A stretch of DNA of 32,329 bases from Halorhabdus amylolytica (GCF_004944975.1 NZ_SPQG01000013.1:1-32329), one strand, 5' to 3'. Positions 8,264 to 16,067 are shown, counted from the first letter of the stretch. Program-made: numbers and translations. Notes: a model not told the origin generated them from the sequence alone.

Positions 8264-8887
8264 GTGGCCGAGGACAGCGACGATAGCGACGAGCAGTACC
8301 CGGCAGTCCCCCGGGACGACCTGGCCGCGGGAGGCTGGACGTTGCGCGATCGGCGACAGGAGGTCCGCGCCGAGGTGGCCGGGTTCACCGTCCGCGCGTT
8401 CGAACGTCGCTACGAGGACGACGCCCTGCGGGCCGACATCCGGGAGGCCGGCGGGCCGGATCACCTCTGGCGACTCTTCTACGCGACACAACTCTCGTTC
8501 ACCCCGCCGTTGCCCCCTGTATTCGGACCCGCGATGGCACTCCCGAAAGTCCGGGCCGCCGCACGCGAGGAATTCGCCGAGCAGCTCCGAGAGGAGGGGC
8601 TCGTCGACGTCGAAGAAGGCGAGGACGAGCGCTTCGAAGTCGCCTCGGGAACCCGGGCGAAACTCACGCGCTACGACGCGGTGCTACCAGTAGAAACAGG
8701 TGGCGACGAACGTGAGGTTCCAATGGAGGGGTGGATTGCCAGCTGGCACGACGGGGCGATGTTGCTCGCCGGTGGCCTGTATCCGGCGGTGGGGCTGGCC
8801 GACATGCTGGACGTTCCGAATATCGTCTACGAACCGGACGCGAGTCGGGAGGAATTACGCTCGCTGATCCGGGGCGTCGAGTACTGA
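8264..8887 (+). CDS. Conserved-looking hypothetical protein co-transcribed with tfs
   Basis: 207 residues with a GTG start only 3 bases after the tfs stop, so almost certainly on the same mRNA. The protein is soluble and acidic with no signal peptide. A notable segment is LWRLFYATQLSFTPPLPPVFGPAMALPK (residues about 69-96, here quoted only as an aromatic and Pro-rich region beginning LWRLFYATQ). The C-terminal half contains EGWIASWHDGAMLLAGGLYP. I do not recognise the family. The tight coupling to tfs hints at a role linked to transcription or RNA, but nothing in the sequence shows it. Confidence 0.75.
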   Translation: MAEDSDDSDEQYPAVPRDDLAAGGWTLRDRRQEVRAEVAGFTVRAFERRYEDDALRADIREAGGPDHLWRLFYATQLSFTPPLPPVFGPAMALPKVRAAAREEFAEQLREEGLVDVEEGEDERFEVASGTRAKLTRYDAVLPVETGGDEREVPMEGWIASWHDGAMLLAGGLYPAVGLADMLDVPNIVYEPDASREELRSLIRGVEY

Positions 8888-8943
8888 GTGGAAGCCGTCC
8901 TGGATCGCCAGTACTAATAGTTCGTTTGTCAGTATCTGCCGGT

Positions 8944-9333
8944 ATGGGACTGTCAGTTCGGTCACCGAGCAGGCGCGGGATGATCTCCCTGTTCGAGATC
9001 ATCCTGTTGCTCTTCGGTGCCGTCTTTGGCTCGTTCGTGCTGGGTTTCGGTTCCTCCGGGAGCGACGCGACGGCACCACCGCAGGCGATGTTCGAATTCG
9101 AGAGCGACGGATCGGGAACAGTCACGATCACCCACACCGGCGGGGAGATGGTTCCCCGGTCGGAGATCGAAGTGAGAAGTCCGGGGACCGTCAGTGAGTG
9201 GCCGGGGGAGGGGATCACTGCTGGCGAGTCGATCACCGTCTCGAGGCTCGAGAGCGGCGACACGGTCCAGGTCCTCTGGGAGTCGCCGGCCAGTGGCGCG
9301 GAGGTAGTCCTCGCAACCTACGACGTGCCCTGA
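8944..9333 (+). CDS. Pilin-like membrane-anchored protein
   Basis: 129 residues. The N-terminus is short and basic (MGLSVRSPSRRGMISLFE), followed by a hydrophobic segment (IILLLFGAVFGSFVLGFG). This resembles the class III signal and hydrophobic helix of archaeal type IV pilins (the PF07790-like group), although the usual SPVIGVILM wording is lost. The exported part is a small beta domain (SGTVTITHTGGEMVPRSEIEV onward). That domain is similar to the C-terminus of the lipoprotein at 14865-16067. Its last 16 bases overlap the convergent folA gene. It could be a minor pilin or a surface protein; prepilin peptidase processing is uncertain. Confidence 0.7.
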   Translation: MGLSVRSPSRRGMISLFEIILLLFGAVFGSFVLGFGSSGSDATAPPQAMFEFESDGSGTVTITHTGGEMVPRSEIEVRSPGTVSEWPGEGITAGESITVSRLESGDTVQVLWESPASGAEVVLATYDVP

Positions 9334-9917
9334 TCCGCTCGGCCGGCTTCCGTCCGTTCGTAAGTCACGAACGCCAGTTCATCGATCTCCCGTCGATCGA
9401 TGACCGTCCAGACGTCCCGATTCCACTCGGGGAAACGCGTGTCACCCTCGGGCGTCTCCGGGACTTCGGTGATAATCATCCGGGCGGCCAGCGGGAGAAA
9501 CTGCTCGTAAACAGTCGCGCCGCCGGCAACGTAAGCCACGTCCGATCCCGTCTCGGCGGCGGCTTCGATCGCCCCTTCGACACCTCCGGCGACGACGACG
9601 CTCGTCTCACCCTCTCCTGCTCCGTCGTCCCCGCTCTCGGCCGGCATAAATCCAGACCGCGAGAGGACGACGTTCGTCCGCCCGGGCAGCGGCCCGTCCA
9701 GGCGCTCGGCGATGGACTCGTAGGTTCGCCGACCCATGATCACGGGGTGGCCCATCGTCGTCTCCTTGAAGTGGGCCAGATCCGCGGGATAGTACCACGG
9801 GATCTCGCCATCGCTGCCGATGACACCGTTCTCGGCGACGGCGGCCAGCAGGACGATCATCGGGCCATCGGGGTCGCGTGCCGCGTTATCCGCACTCCCG
9901 TGGTCCGCCATGGTCAC
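9318..9917 (-). CDS. folA: Dihydrofolate reductase
   Basis: Reduces dihydrofolate to tetrahydrofolate with NADPH, regenerating the cofactor that thymidylate synthase oxidises. It has 199 residues from a GTG at 9917 that overlaps the thyA stop by 4 bases. An ATG at 9911 would remove two residues. The DHFR core starts at residue 20 (MIVLLAAVAENGVIG). Catalytic acid D46 lies in WYYPADLAHFK, followed by MGRRTYESI and the NADPH-binding VAGGATVYEQFLP. The core is about 180 residues, as usual, plus an acidic insertion (GDDGAGEGE) and an N-terminal extension. The thyA-folA pairing is known from other haloarchaea. Confidence 0.96.
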   Translation of the reverse strand: MTMADHGSADNAARDPDGPMIVLLAAVAENGVIGSDGEIPWYYPADLAHFKETTMGHPVIMGRRTYESIAERLDGPLPGRTNVVLSRSGFMPAESGDDGAGEGETSVVVAGGVEGAIEAAAETGSDVAYVAGGATVYEQFLPLAARMIITEVPETPEGDTRFPEWNRDVWTVIDRREIDELAFVTYERTEAGRADQGTS

Positions 9918-10915
9918 TCAGCGACCGAAAAGTCCAGTCCGGACGCCGACTCGTAGTCCCGAAGCTGGATGTCCTCGAATTCGAGGTCATCGAGCGGTTT
10001 CTCGGCCACGTCGATCGTCGGCCGCTCGCGAGGCTCACGGGACAATTGTTCGAGCAGGTTGGGCACGTGATCGGCGTTCTGTGCGTCGGGCTCCGGTGGA
10101 GCCTCCGCTTCGATCCAGTCTTTGACGTCAGGATATTCGCTGCGATCCTCGACCGCCCGGACACGTTCGCGGAGTTCCCCACGGTTGTCGCGGTACCACT
10201 CGCCGCGCTCGCCCTCACCGCAGTAGACGTGGGCATCGACGACCGTGTGGGAGAACCGACCTACCTCCAAGCCTGTCCGGTCGGCAACGACGTGGGCCAG
10301 CAGCGAGTAGGCCGCGATGTTGAAGGGGATGCCCAGTGCCACGTCACCCGAACGCTGGGTGAGGTGGACATTCAGCTTCTCGCCCTGGACGTTGAACACG
10401 AAGGTGTAGTGACACGGCGGGAGCGTGCTTACGGCCGCGTTGGCGGGGTGCCAGGCGTTGACGACGAGTCGCCGAGACTGAGGGTTCTCCCGCAGTTGAT
10501 CCATGACGTACTGGATCTGGTCGAAGGTCCCCTCGTCGTTGACCCATCGGTGGTCAGCCTCGGGCCAGGACTCGCCGGGCAGGCGGTCGTCGTCCTCGGG
10601 GATAGGATAGCGTCGCCAGAACCGCCCGTAGGCGGTGTCGAGGTGCCCCTCCTCGTCGGCCCAGTCGTCCCAGATCCCCGTCTCTTCCCGAAGATTCCGG
10701 ATGTGTTCCTCGCCGGAGAGGTACCACAACACCTCGTGAATCATCGAGTTCCAGCGAAAGCCGTCCAGCTGCTTGGTCGTGAGCAGGGGATAGCCATCCT
10801 GTAAGTCGACCTCGTAATCGTAGCCGAAGGCCGCGAGCGTGTCGACGCCAGTCCGGTTGGGCTTGTACGTTCCCTCCGCGAGGACGTGTTCGACGAGATC
10901 GAGATACTGCTGCAT
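9914..10915 (-). CDS. thyA: Thymidylate synthase (ThyA type)
   Basis: Converts dUMP and methylene-tetrahydrofolate to dTMP and dihydrofolate. 333 residues from the ATG at 10915 (MQQYLDLVEHVL). A GTG at 10930 is open but leaves no room for the TATA box. Visible signatures are KPNRTGVDTLAAFG, the active-site cysteine C168 in STLPPCHYTFVF, phosphate-binding R148-R149 (QSRRLVVNAWHP), and the folate/dUMP region QRSGDVALGIPFNIAAYSLL. It is longer than the bacterial enzyme (about 264) because of an acidic insert around residues 101-130 and another near 230-285. folA follows with a 4-base overlap, so the partner enzymes are made from one transcript. Confidence 0.97.
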   Translation of the reverse strand: MQQYLDLVEHVLAEGTYKPNRTGVDTLAAFGYDYEVDLQDGYPLLTTKQLDGFRWNSMIHEVLWYLSGEEHIRNLREETGIWDDWADEEGHLDTAYGRFWRRYPIPEDDDRLPGESWPEADHRWVNDEGTFDQIQYVMDQLRENPQSRRLVVNAWHPANAAVSTLPPCHYTFVFNVQGEKLNVHLTQRSGDVALGIPFNIAAYSLLAHVVADRTGLEVGRFSHTVVDAHVYCGEGERGEWYRDNRGELRERVRAVEDRSEYPDVKDWIEAEAPPEPDAQNADHVPNLLEQLSREPRERPTIDVAEKPLDDLEFEDIQLRDYESASGLDFSVAE

Positions 10916-10940
10916 TTGAGGTATCCACACTCTCCGGGCG

Positions 10941-10948
10941 TTAAATCG
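10941..10948 (-). promoter_or_regulatory. TATA box of thyA-folA
   Basis: On the minus strand the sequence reads CGATTTAA, about 26-33 bases upstream of the ATG at 10915. This indicates that thyA-folA has its own leaderless promoter although the nac-trmI unit lies just upstream in the same direction. Confidence 0.55.
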
Positions 10949-10987
10949 TATCGAACCGGTCGTCGATGGTTCGACACGAGAGAATTT

Positions 10988-11719
10988 CTAGACCAACCGA
11001 GCGAACGTCAGATACCCGGTGTGACCCACGCCCGCAGTCGAGGGGCGCGACCCGCGGTCGTCGAAGTCCATCTCGCGCTGGATGGTCTCGAGGGTCTCGA
11101 TCTCCGAGAGCCCGACCTCGCGTGCCGTCTCGACAACTGCCTTCGAACTCTCGACGAACGGCGAGTAGACGGCGAGAAAACCGCCATCAGCGAGCAGATC
11201 GGGCGCGTGCTCGACCAGTGCGGCCGCGTCGGCGGTATCCAGCGTCAGCACGTCGAAGGGGTCCTCGTCACGGAGTTCCTCGGCGTGCTCGGTCGCGTCG
11301 CCGGTCCGGACGTCGACGGCCTCGGAGACACCCGCGAGCGCCATGTTCTCCCGGGCGACATCGGCGAAGTCGTCGTCCTGTTCGTAGGTCACGACCGACG
11401 CACCCATCCGCCCCACGTACGCGGCGAGGACACCCGTCCCCGTCCCCACGTCGAGGAGCCGATCGCCGTCGGCGACGCCGGTGTGGCCGACGATCAGGCC
11501 CACATCACGGGGCATCATCGGCGCGCCGGTGCGCTCGAAGTGCTCGAAGAGGTCCGGACCACGCAGCGCTCGCACCTCGAAGGCGGTGCCGAGATGGGTC
11601 TCCAGCGTGTCCCCCGGCTGGGCATCCTCGGGCACTTCCAGAACACCCAGATCGGTCTCCAGGGTTTCGCCGCGTTCGCGAAGGTACTCTCGGCCCTCCC
11701 CGACGAGCAGGACGCTCAC
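10988..11719 (-). CDS. trmI: tRNA (adenine-N1)-methyltransferase TrmI
   Basis: Methylates N1 of adenine in the T-loop of tRNAs (A57/A58) using S-adenosylmethionine. 243 residues with a GTG start that overlaps the nac stop by 4 bases. The N-terminal small beta domain (about 1-65) is followed by the SAM-binding Rossmann fold: [17 protein letters not shown] (motif I, near 87-103), [18 protein letters not shown], then [11 protein letters not shown]. The segment [19 protein letters not shown] matches the archaeal TrmI family (usually QxxxPKD). Length is normal for the family. Translational coupling to nac is implied by the GTGA overlap. Confidence 0.92.
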   Translation of the reverse strand: MSVLLVGEGREYLRERGETLETDLGVLEVPEDAQPGDTLETHLGTAFEVRALRGPDLFEHFERTGAPMMPRDVGLIVGHTGVADGDRLLDVGTGTGVLAAYVGRMGASVVTYEQDDDFADVARENMALAGVSEAVDVRTGDATEHAEELRDEDPFDVLTLDTADAAALVEHAPDLLADGGFLAVYSPFVESSKAVVETAREVGLSEIETLETIQREMDFDDRGSRPSTAGVGHTGYLTFARLV

Positions 11720-12114
11720 TCGAGGCTGGCGACCGCGGCGGCGAGGTCGCCGTCAGTCTCTTCGAGGGCTTGGCGGGCGGTCTCCTCGTCGACGCCCGCG
11801 CGCTGGGCGACGATGTCGACGTCCGCCTGTGGGATCTCCGCGTCCGCAGCACTCGACTCGGCGTCGCCCCCGGCGTCACTTTCACCGTCGCCGTCCCCAC
11901 CCCGCTCGCGGGTTGCAGGTTCGCCGACGATCTGGTAGGTCTGTTGCCCCTGAGCGTCCATGCGCTGGACCTCGGCGTCGTCGAAGACAAGTTCTTCCTC
12001 GGGGGTTTTGATGACGACCTCCTCGGCGTCGATGTCCTCTAGGTCGATCCCCATCTGTTCCATCATCTGCTTCATTTTCCGCGGATTGAGTCCGCCGCCG
12101 CCTCCTCCAAACAT
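11716..12114 (-). CDS. nac: Nascent polypeptide-associated complex protein (NAC alpha)
   Basis: Ribosome-associated chaperone that binds emerging polypeptides as a homodimer in archaea. 132 residues. The Gly-rich start ([22 protein letters not shown]) and the following NAC domain ([22 protein letters not shown], then QTYQIVGEP) are diagnostic. A long acidic linker with Gly, Asp, Ser and Ala (about 70-92) leads to a C-terminal UBA domain ([18 protein letters not shown] onward). trmI follows with a 4-base overlap. A TATA box and a group of 30-bp repeats lie immediately upstream of the start. Confidence 0.96.
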   Translation of the reverse strand: MFGGGGGGLNPRKMKQMMEQMGIDLEDIDAEEVVIKTPEEELVFDDAEVQRMDAQGQQTYQIVGEPATRERGGDGDGESDAGGDAESSAADAEIPQADVDIVAQRAGVDEETARQALEETDGDLAAAVASLE

Positions 12115-12134
12115 ATCCCTCCGTGGGCAACGCG

Positions 12135-12143
12135 CAATAAAAA
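12135..12143 (-). promoter_or_regulatory. TATA box of nac-trmI
   Basis: The minus strand reads CTTTTTATTG, about 21-30 bases upstream of the nac ATG at 12114. The nearest 30-bp repeat ends 1-2 bases from this box, where the TFB recognition element would sit. Confidence 0.55.
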
Positions 12144-12144
12144 G

Positions 12145-12234
12145 CCTGGCGACGTACTGACGACGGTTCGTCCGCCTGGCGACGTACTGACGATAGTTCG
12201 TCTGCCTGGCGACGTATCGACGACGGTTCGTCCG
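12145..12234. repeat. Three tandem 30-bp repeats upstream of nac
   Basis: Copies at 12145-12174, 12175-12204 and 12205-12234. The consensus begins CCTGGCGACGTACTGACGAC and continues GGTTCGTCCG. Copy 2 differs at 3 positions (A and T in the second half and T near the end), and copy 3 has TC in place of CT in the middle. A fourth, 27-base partial copy sits at 12272-12298. No coding function is likely, although the period of 30 keeps reading frames open and creates repetitive artificial proteins. Confidence 0.85.
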
Positions 12235-12271
12235 TCACATGGTCCTTGGTCGGCGAGGGTACGGCGAAGAA

Positions 12272-12298
12272 GGCGACGTATTGACGACGGTTCGTCCG
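12272..12298. repeat. Fourth, separated copy of the 30-bp repeat
   Basis: GGCGACGTATTGACGACGGT followed by TCGTCCG matches the tandem copies over 27 bases with one or two changes. Both this copy and tandem copy 3 are followed by TCAC, so the repeat unit there extends to at least 31 bases. It is 18 bases from the end of the PUA protein gene. Confidence 0.75.
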
Positions 12299-12315
12299 TC
12301 ACCTGCCCCTCGTGT

Positions 12316-12777
12316 CTACACTTTAGCCCCTTCACGGACCGCCACGGCCATCCCGGTTCCGAAATCCGCCATCGCGCTCGCCGGAAGTTCCGCTCGCCCG
12401 ACGCCAAGCAGCGTGTCGTCCTCACGGACAATCACCACCTCGTCGCCCTCGCGGATCGACGGATCGGCGTCGCGAACAAACTTCGCAAAGGCGTTGCGCC
12501 CGTCCCGGACGAACGGATCGCTCTCCTCGCCGACGACGACCCGATAACCCGGCGGCGACAGCGCGGCCTGAAGCCGCCGACCGCCGGCGAGTCCGAGCGT
12601 GAACCGGCCGTCCTGTCCGAACGTGACGATCCGTCCGTCGGGGCCGTGAACCTGTCGCGGACGACCTGACTTCGATCGTGTGATCGACAACTCTTCGGGG
12701 TCGGCGAACAACGCCGGACCGGCACCGGCGCCGAACTGGTAGGTCCCGATCCGTTCGAGGCGACGCCATTCGTCCAT
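12316..12777 (-). CDS. PUA-domain RNA-binding protein (arcTGT C-terminal-like)
   Basis: 153 residues from the ATG at 12777 (MDEWRRLERIGTYQFGAGAGPALF). The first half (YQFGAGAGPALF, RSKSGRPRQVHGPDGRIVTF, DGRFTLGLAGGRRL) resembles the C2 domain of archaeal tRNA-guanine transglycosylase (arcTGT). The second half is a PUA domain: YRVVVGEESDPFVRDGRNAF, then DPSIREGDEVVIV and LLGVGRAELPASAM. A stand-alone protein of this type is likely to bind structured RNA such as tRNA or rRNA. It lacks the catalytic barrel, so it is not itself a transglycosylase. It is upstream of nac on the same strand, separated by the repeat cluster. Confidence 0.85.
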   Translation of the reverse strand: MDEWRRLERIGTYQFGAGAGPALFADPEELSITRSKSGRPRQVHGPDGRIVTFGQDGRFTLGLAGGRRLQAALSPPGYRVVVGEESDPFVRDGRNAFAKFVRDADPSIREGDEVVIVREDDTLLGVGRAELPASAMADFGTGMAVAVREGAKV

Positions 12778-12913
12778 TGCTTCCCGTTTGCCGGCCGAGA
12801 GACATAACCGCTGGCATTCAGCGGGCGAAACCCGTCCGATCGAAGATGGCTGACGACGGCAATCGGGAGGGGGTACTGGGCGATTTATGGACGCGGCCGC
12901 AGTACGAGGAGGT

Positions 12914-13093
12914 ATGACAACGAATTCGACGAAACGACTCGCGGGGTTCGCGTTGCTGCTCGTTTCGAGCGTCATCATCCTCGCCGGGGGCGTCACGGAA
13001 GTCCTGCCGATCGTCGCCGGGAGCGTCGCCGCCCTCGGACTGGCCGCCGGCGCACTTCTCGTGGGCACGTCCGGCGAAGGCCGGCCGGTGTAG
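12914..13093 (+). CDS. Small two-helix membrane protein
   Basis: 59 residues from the ATG at 12914 (MTTNSTKRLAGFALLLVSSV). Two hydrophobic segments, about 8-24 and 27-50, are separated by a short turn (GGVTE). A GGAGG lies immediately before the ATG, but only one base separates them, which is too close for normal Shine-Dalgarno use. An in-frame ATG at 12887 would add nine residues. I do not recognise a function. It converges with the NYN gene, whose stop directly abuts its own. Confidence 0.65.
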   Translation: MTTNSTKRLAGFALLLVSSVIILAGGVTEVLPIVAGSVAALGLAAGALLVGTSGEGRPV

Positions 13094-13591
13094 TCACAAC
13101 AGGAACCGATCGGTGTCCTCGCTCAGATCGGTGAACGACTCGGCGCGGTCGATCAGTTCTTCCGAGGTGGATTCGCCGAACGCGTAGACCTCTACTTTGA
13201 CGCCCTCGTGTCTGACGTGTGAGACCAACCGGGAGAAGTCACCGTCGCCGGTACACAGCGCGATCGTGTCGACGTGGGGGGCCAGCGAGACGGCATCAAG
13301 GCTCATTCCGACGTCCCAGTCGGCTTTCTTCGACCCGTCGGCGAAGGTCTTGATGTCCTTCAGTTTCGTCTCGAAACCGATGTCGACCAGCGCCTCGAAG
13401 AACCGTTCCTCGTCGTCGGCGTCGGCCCGAATCACGTAGGCGATCGCCCGCGTCAGCTGCCGGTCGTCGACCGCGGCCGAGAGCAACGCCTCGTAATCGA
13501 TGTTGCGCTGATAGATGCTCTGGGCGGTGTGATAGAGGTTCTGGGAGTCGGCCAGCACTGCGATCCGCTGGCCCGGATGAACGTCCGTCAT
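13094..13591 (-). CDS. NYN-domain (LabA/DUF88-like) predicted RNase
   Basis: 165 residues from the ATG at 13591 (MTDVHPGQRIAVLADSQNLY). NYN domains are PIN-like metal-dependent nuclease folds that probably cleave RNA. The conserved acidic positions are visible: D15 and N18 in VLADSQNLY, D91 and D93 in KKADWDVGMSLD, and D116 and D118 in CTGDGDFSRLV. This intact set suggests an active fold. The C-terminus (GVKVEVYAFGESTSEELIDRAE) matches the LabA-type subgroup. The substrate is unknown. The longer open frame upstream is unlikely because it lacks family resemblance. Confidence 0.88.
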   Translation of the reverse strand: MTDVHPGQRIAVLADSQNLYHTAQSIYQRNIDYEALLSAAVDDRQLTRAIAYVIRADADDEERFFEALVDIGFETKLKDIKTFADGSKKADWDVGMSLDAVSLAPHVDTIALCTGDGDFSRLVSHVRHEGVKVEVYAFGESTSEELIDRAESFTDLSEDTDRFLL

Positions 13592-13694
13592 TTGCCGTGA
13601 GTCGGGCCGGCACGAGGAAAGCGTTTGTGGCTGGCCGAGAGACGCGACACCGTGCGTGTGATTCAGTGCCGTGGGCAACCGTTACATTGATAGG

Positions 13695-13703
13695 GATATA
13701 TAG
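13695..13703 (+). promoter_or_regulatory. TATA box of the DUF5786-like gene
   Basis: GATATATAG ends 22 bases before the ATG at 13726. It is one of the strongest TATA matches in the window and supports a leaderless or nearly leaderless mRNA. Confidence 0.6.
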
Positions 13704-13725
13704 TGAACATTGGGTGTGTTATACC

Positions 13726-13899
13726 ATGTCGATGGGCGCCTATGACGAAGCGGAGCACGAACGCCGTGAACGCAAGAACAGTTCGGTCGACGCGAGTTTC
13801 GACGACGACCGATCGACCTATCACGGCAGCGTCGATTTCGAAGGCGACGACTCCACCGAGGATCTGCTGGAGACATTCAAAGAGATCCAGTCCGATTGA
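13726..13899 (+). CDS. Small DUF5786-like haloarchaeal protein
   Basis: 57 residues (MSMGAYDEAEHERRERKNSSVD onward). It is highly charged and without hydrophobic segments, so soluble and perhaps partly disordered, with a C-terminal helix (STEDLLETFKEIQSD). The start with GAYDEAEHERRE and the YHGSVDFEGDDSTEDLL segment match a small conserved haloarchaeal family I know as DUF5786. A second ATG six bases downstream (13732) could also serve. The strong TATA box suggests robust expression. The function is unknown. Confidence 0.8.
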   Translation: MSMGAYDEAEHERRERKNSSVDASFDDDRSTYHGSVDFEGDDSTEDLLETFKEIQSD

Positions 13900-13951
13900 G
13901 CCACGGTGATTGTTCTGCCGGACGCCCATGCCCCGGTAGGTACACGGCCGA

Positions 13952-14827
13952 TCAGTCCCGGTGATCGGACCCGACCGACTCCCATCCCGGAGTCGGCGGT
14001 GCGCCGCGCTCCCCCTCTACGGACGTGGCAAGCGACGGGTCCGCCTCCCCGTTCCTTTCCAGGGACTCCCACTTCTCGATGGCCGCGCCGACCCACGATC
14101 CGGCGTCGAGTGCGCGTTCCAGCGTTCGCTCGTAATACTCGTCCGCGATCGCCACCGTTCCGGGACTGGCGGCCGCGGCGATAGCGACGAACTCCGCGCG
14201 GTCCTTGCGGGTTGATTCCCCTTCAGAAAGTCTCTCGACGGCGTCCGCGATCCGACCGGGATCAGGGTGGGCGAAAACAGCGGTCCCGAGGGCGCCCGGA
14301 TCGAACAGCGGTTCGGTGTCCGCAGGTGGGTCGTCGTCGAGTAACCGCCAGCCGCTGTATTCGCGCTCGACGCGCTCACATTCGGTTTCGACATCGAGTA
14401 GCAGATTCGTGCCCGGATACGTCCGACACGTCTCCGGATACAACTCGTCGTCGTGGATGCGACACTGCAGCGTGCTGGGATCGAGGAAGACACACGTGGA
14501 CAGCCAGGACGGTTCGTGGTCGAACGGAGCGACGGGCTTGGGAACCTTTCGGAGACCGACGCCGAAGGCCGGCCGCCCCGCGATCGACGCGAGGTCGATC
14601 CCGTCGACGGTGACGCCGTCGTCGCCTGCAGTCCACAGCCGCGGGACGAGGGCGTCGGCCAGGCCAGCCTCGACGAACGCCCGGACCTCGTCACGCCGGA
14701 GGAGAGCGAGGTTGTACGTGTCGTCAAGCGGTTCCCTGGGCCCCTGGCGTTCGTGATTCAACACCCCGTCGGCCAGCGGACGCCAGTCGAGACAACAGCC
14801 CGCACACCCCTCACAATTGACGTCCAT
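13952..14827 (-). CDS. YkgJ-type cysteine-cluster protein
   Basis: 291 residues from the ATG at 14827 (MDVNCEGCAGCCLDW). The N-terminal C5-x2-C8-x2-C11-C12 cluster together with C112, C122 and C134 (STCVFL, LQCRIHDD, PETCRTYPG) is the signature of the YkgJ family, thought to bind an iron or zinc ion or cluster. The C-terminal half (about 160-291) is acidic and helical, with EYYERTLERALD, and carries no known motif. The family's biochemical role is unsettled. It lies downstream of the lipoprotein gene on the same strand with a 37-base gap, so the two may be co-transcribed. Confidence 0.88.
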   Translation of the reverse strand: MDVNCEGCAGCCLDWRPLADGVLNHERQGPREPLDDTYNLALLRRDEVRAFVEAGLADALVPRLWTAGDDGVTVDGIDLASIAGRPAFGVGLRKVPKPVAPFDHEPSWLSTCVFLDPSTLQCRIHDDELYPETCRTYPGTNLLLDVETECERVEREYSGWRLLDDDPPADTEPLFDPGALGTAVFAHPDPGRIADAVERLSEGESTRKDRAEFVAIAAAASPGTVAIADEYYERTLERALDAGSWVGAAIEKWESLERNGEADPSLATSVEGERGAPPTPGWESVGSDHRD

Positions 14828-14864
14828 ACGTGTCGAACGGCCACACGGACCAAAAACGGTAGGG

Positions 14865-16067
14865 CTACGCCACCTCGAAGGTCCGGAGCGTCTCGACCTC
14901 GCCCCGACCGATCGGCCGGTAGCGTAACTCGATGGTCGCCCCGGGATAGATCCCGACGGTGATACTATCACCCGGTTCGACCGCCGTCGACAGCCCGGAC
15001 GGATCCTCTGCCCACCGGCCCGGCTCGTCCTGATCCACGTTCGGATCCGGACGGAACCCCTCGCCCTGGAGGAGGAGTCGACTCCGTGGGATCGCGTCCC
15101 CGGCGGCGTGGATGATCGTCGCAGTCCGTCGTTCGCTCCCGTAGGTGGCTTCGAACGTCGCGGTCGGCCGCGTTTCGGCTGCCTCCTCGATACTCTCGAT
15201 GGGGGTGAAGGTCTCGTCTGAGAGCGTCGGTACCGTTGCAGTCACGATCCCGACCCGCCCCCGGCGACCGACGTCGAGGTCCTCGAAGGCGGCCCACTCG
15301 TCCCCGTGAATCAGTTCCGCGATCGGGTCCGTCCGGACGGTCGCTCCCGCCGGGAAGACGAATGCGAAGGCGACCTTCGCCGCCCCCTCGTCGAACCGCC
15401 AGGTGGCGCCGATCGCCTCGACGCGCTCGATCGGGGGCACGTCGGCCCCTGTCCGGGCGACAACGACGTCGCCGCCGCCGAGTGCCTCCGTCAGGTCAGC
15501 GAACGTGGCGTCGGCCGCCGCGTATCGTTCCCGGTTGCCGTCCCGCGCGTCGACGACAGCCTCGACCACCCCGGCCGTCCCATCGCCGGCCCACGGCCCG
15601 AACACGATCGCCTCGTCCGAGACGGCGACGAGGGTCTCCCTGTCGGCGTACAGGGTATACGCTCCGTGGGAGCCGATCGAGCGGAAGTCAGCATCGTCGA
15701 ATCGGTCGGCGATCCGGTCGGGCCGGAACGAACCCTCGAAGACGACAGCAAAGTGACCGACCCAGGCAACCCCAGTGAGATCGTCGAAGGAAACCCCGAG
15801 CAGATCGAGTGCCCGTTCGATCGCCGCAGTGAAGTGCGTCTCGACCGGCCGAGACACCACGTCAGTCTCACGAAGGGACTGGGGATCGACCCACAGCAGG
15901 TTGAACCGCTCGACGGTCGCCAGTTCCGCAGGCGAAGGGATCCACGCCGCGTAGCCATCTCCCATAACTCCCGAGAGTCCCTCGTCGAGACAACCAGCGG
16001 TCAGCGTCGCCGTGCCAACGCCGGCGAGTCCGAGCCCGCGGAGTACCGTCCGGCGACGGTAGTCCAT
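14865..16067 (-). CDS. Tat-exported lipoprotein with pilin-like C-terminal domain
   Basis: 400 residues. The N-terminus has a twin-arginine motif (YRRRTVLRG), a hydrophobic core and a lipobox ending at C26 (TLTAGC), so it should be exported folded and lipid-anchored outside the cell. Residues about 30-300 form a repetitive beta/alpha domain without a motif I recognise (examples: FNLLWVDPQSL, GVAWVGHFAVVFEGSF, GSHGAYTLYADRETLVAVSDE). The last 100 residues (TATIIHAAGDAIPRSRLLLQ, then VEPGDSITVGIYPGATIELRY) resemble the beta domain of the pilin-like protein at 8944-9333. Substrate and role are unknown. Confidence 0.85.
   Translation of the reverse strand: MDYRRRTVLRGLGLAGVGTATLTAGCLDEGLSGVMGDGYAAWIPSPAELATVERFNLLWVDPQSLRETDVVSRPVETHFTAAIERALDLLGVSFDDLTGVAWVGHFAVVFEGSFRPDRIADRFDDADFRSIGSHGAYTLYADRETLVAVSDEAIVFGPWAGDGTAGVVEAVVDARDGNRERYAAADATFADLTEALGGGDVVVARTGADVPPIERVEAIGATWRFDEGAAKVAFAFVFPAGATVRTDPIAELIHGDEWAAFEDLDVGRRGRVGIVTATVPTLSDETFTPIESIEEAAETRPTATFEATYGSERRTATIIHAAGDAIPRSRLLLQGEGFRPDPNVDQDEPGRWAEDPSGLSTAVEPGDSITVGIYPGATIELRYRPIGRGEVETLRTFEVA

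Noticed and set aside
12145-12298. CRISPR array
   Set aside because: The three main copies are head to tail with no unique spacers, and no cas genes are nearby.
12072-12431. Repetitive protein made from the 30-bp repeats ([10 protein letters not shown]-type decapeptides)
   Set aside because: The frame exists only because the period is divisible by three. It overlaps the nac start and the end of the PUA gene, and the repeats lie in a promoter region.
12908-12913. Shine-Dalgarno site for the small membrane protein at 12914
   Set aside because: GGAGG is only one base from the ATG, too close for normal pairing with 16S rRNA.
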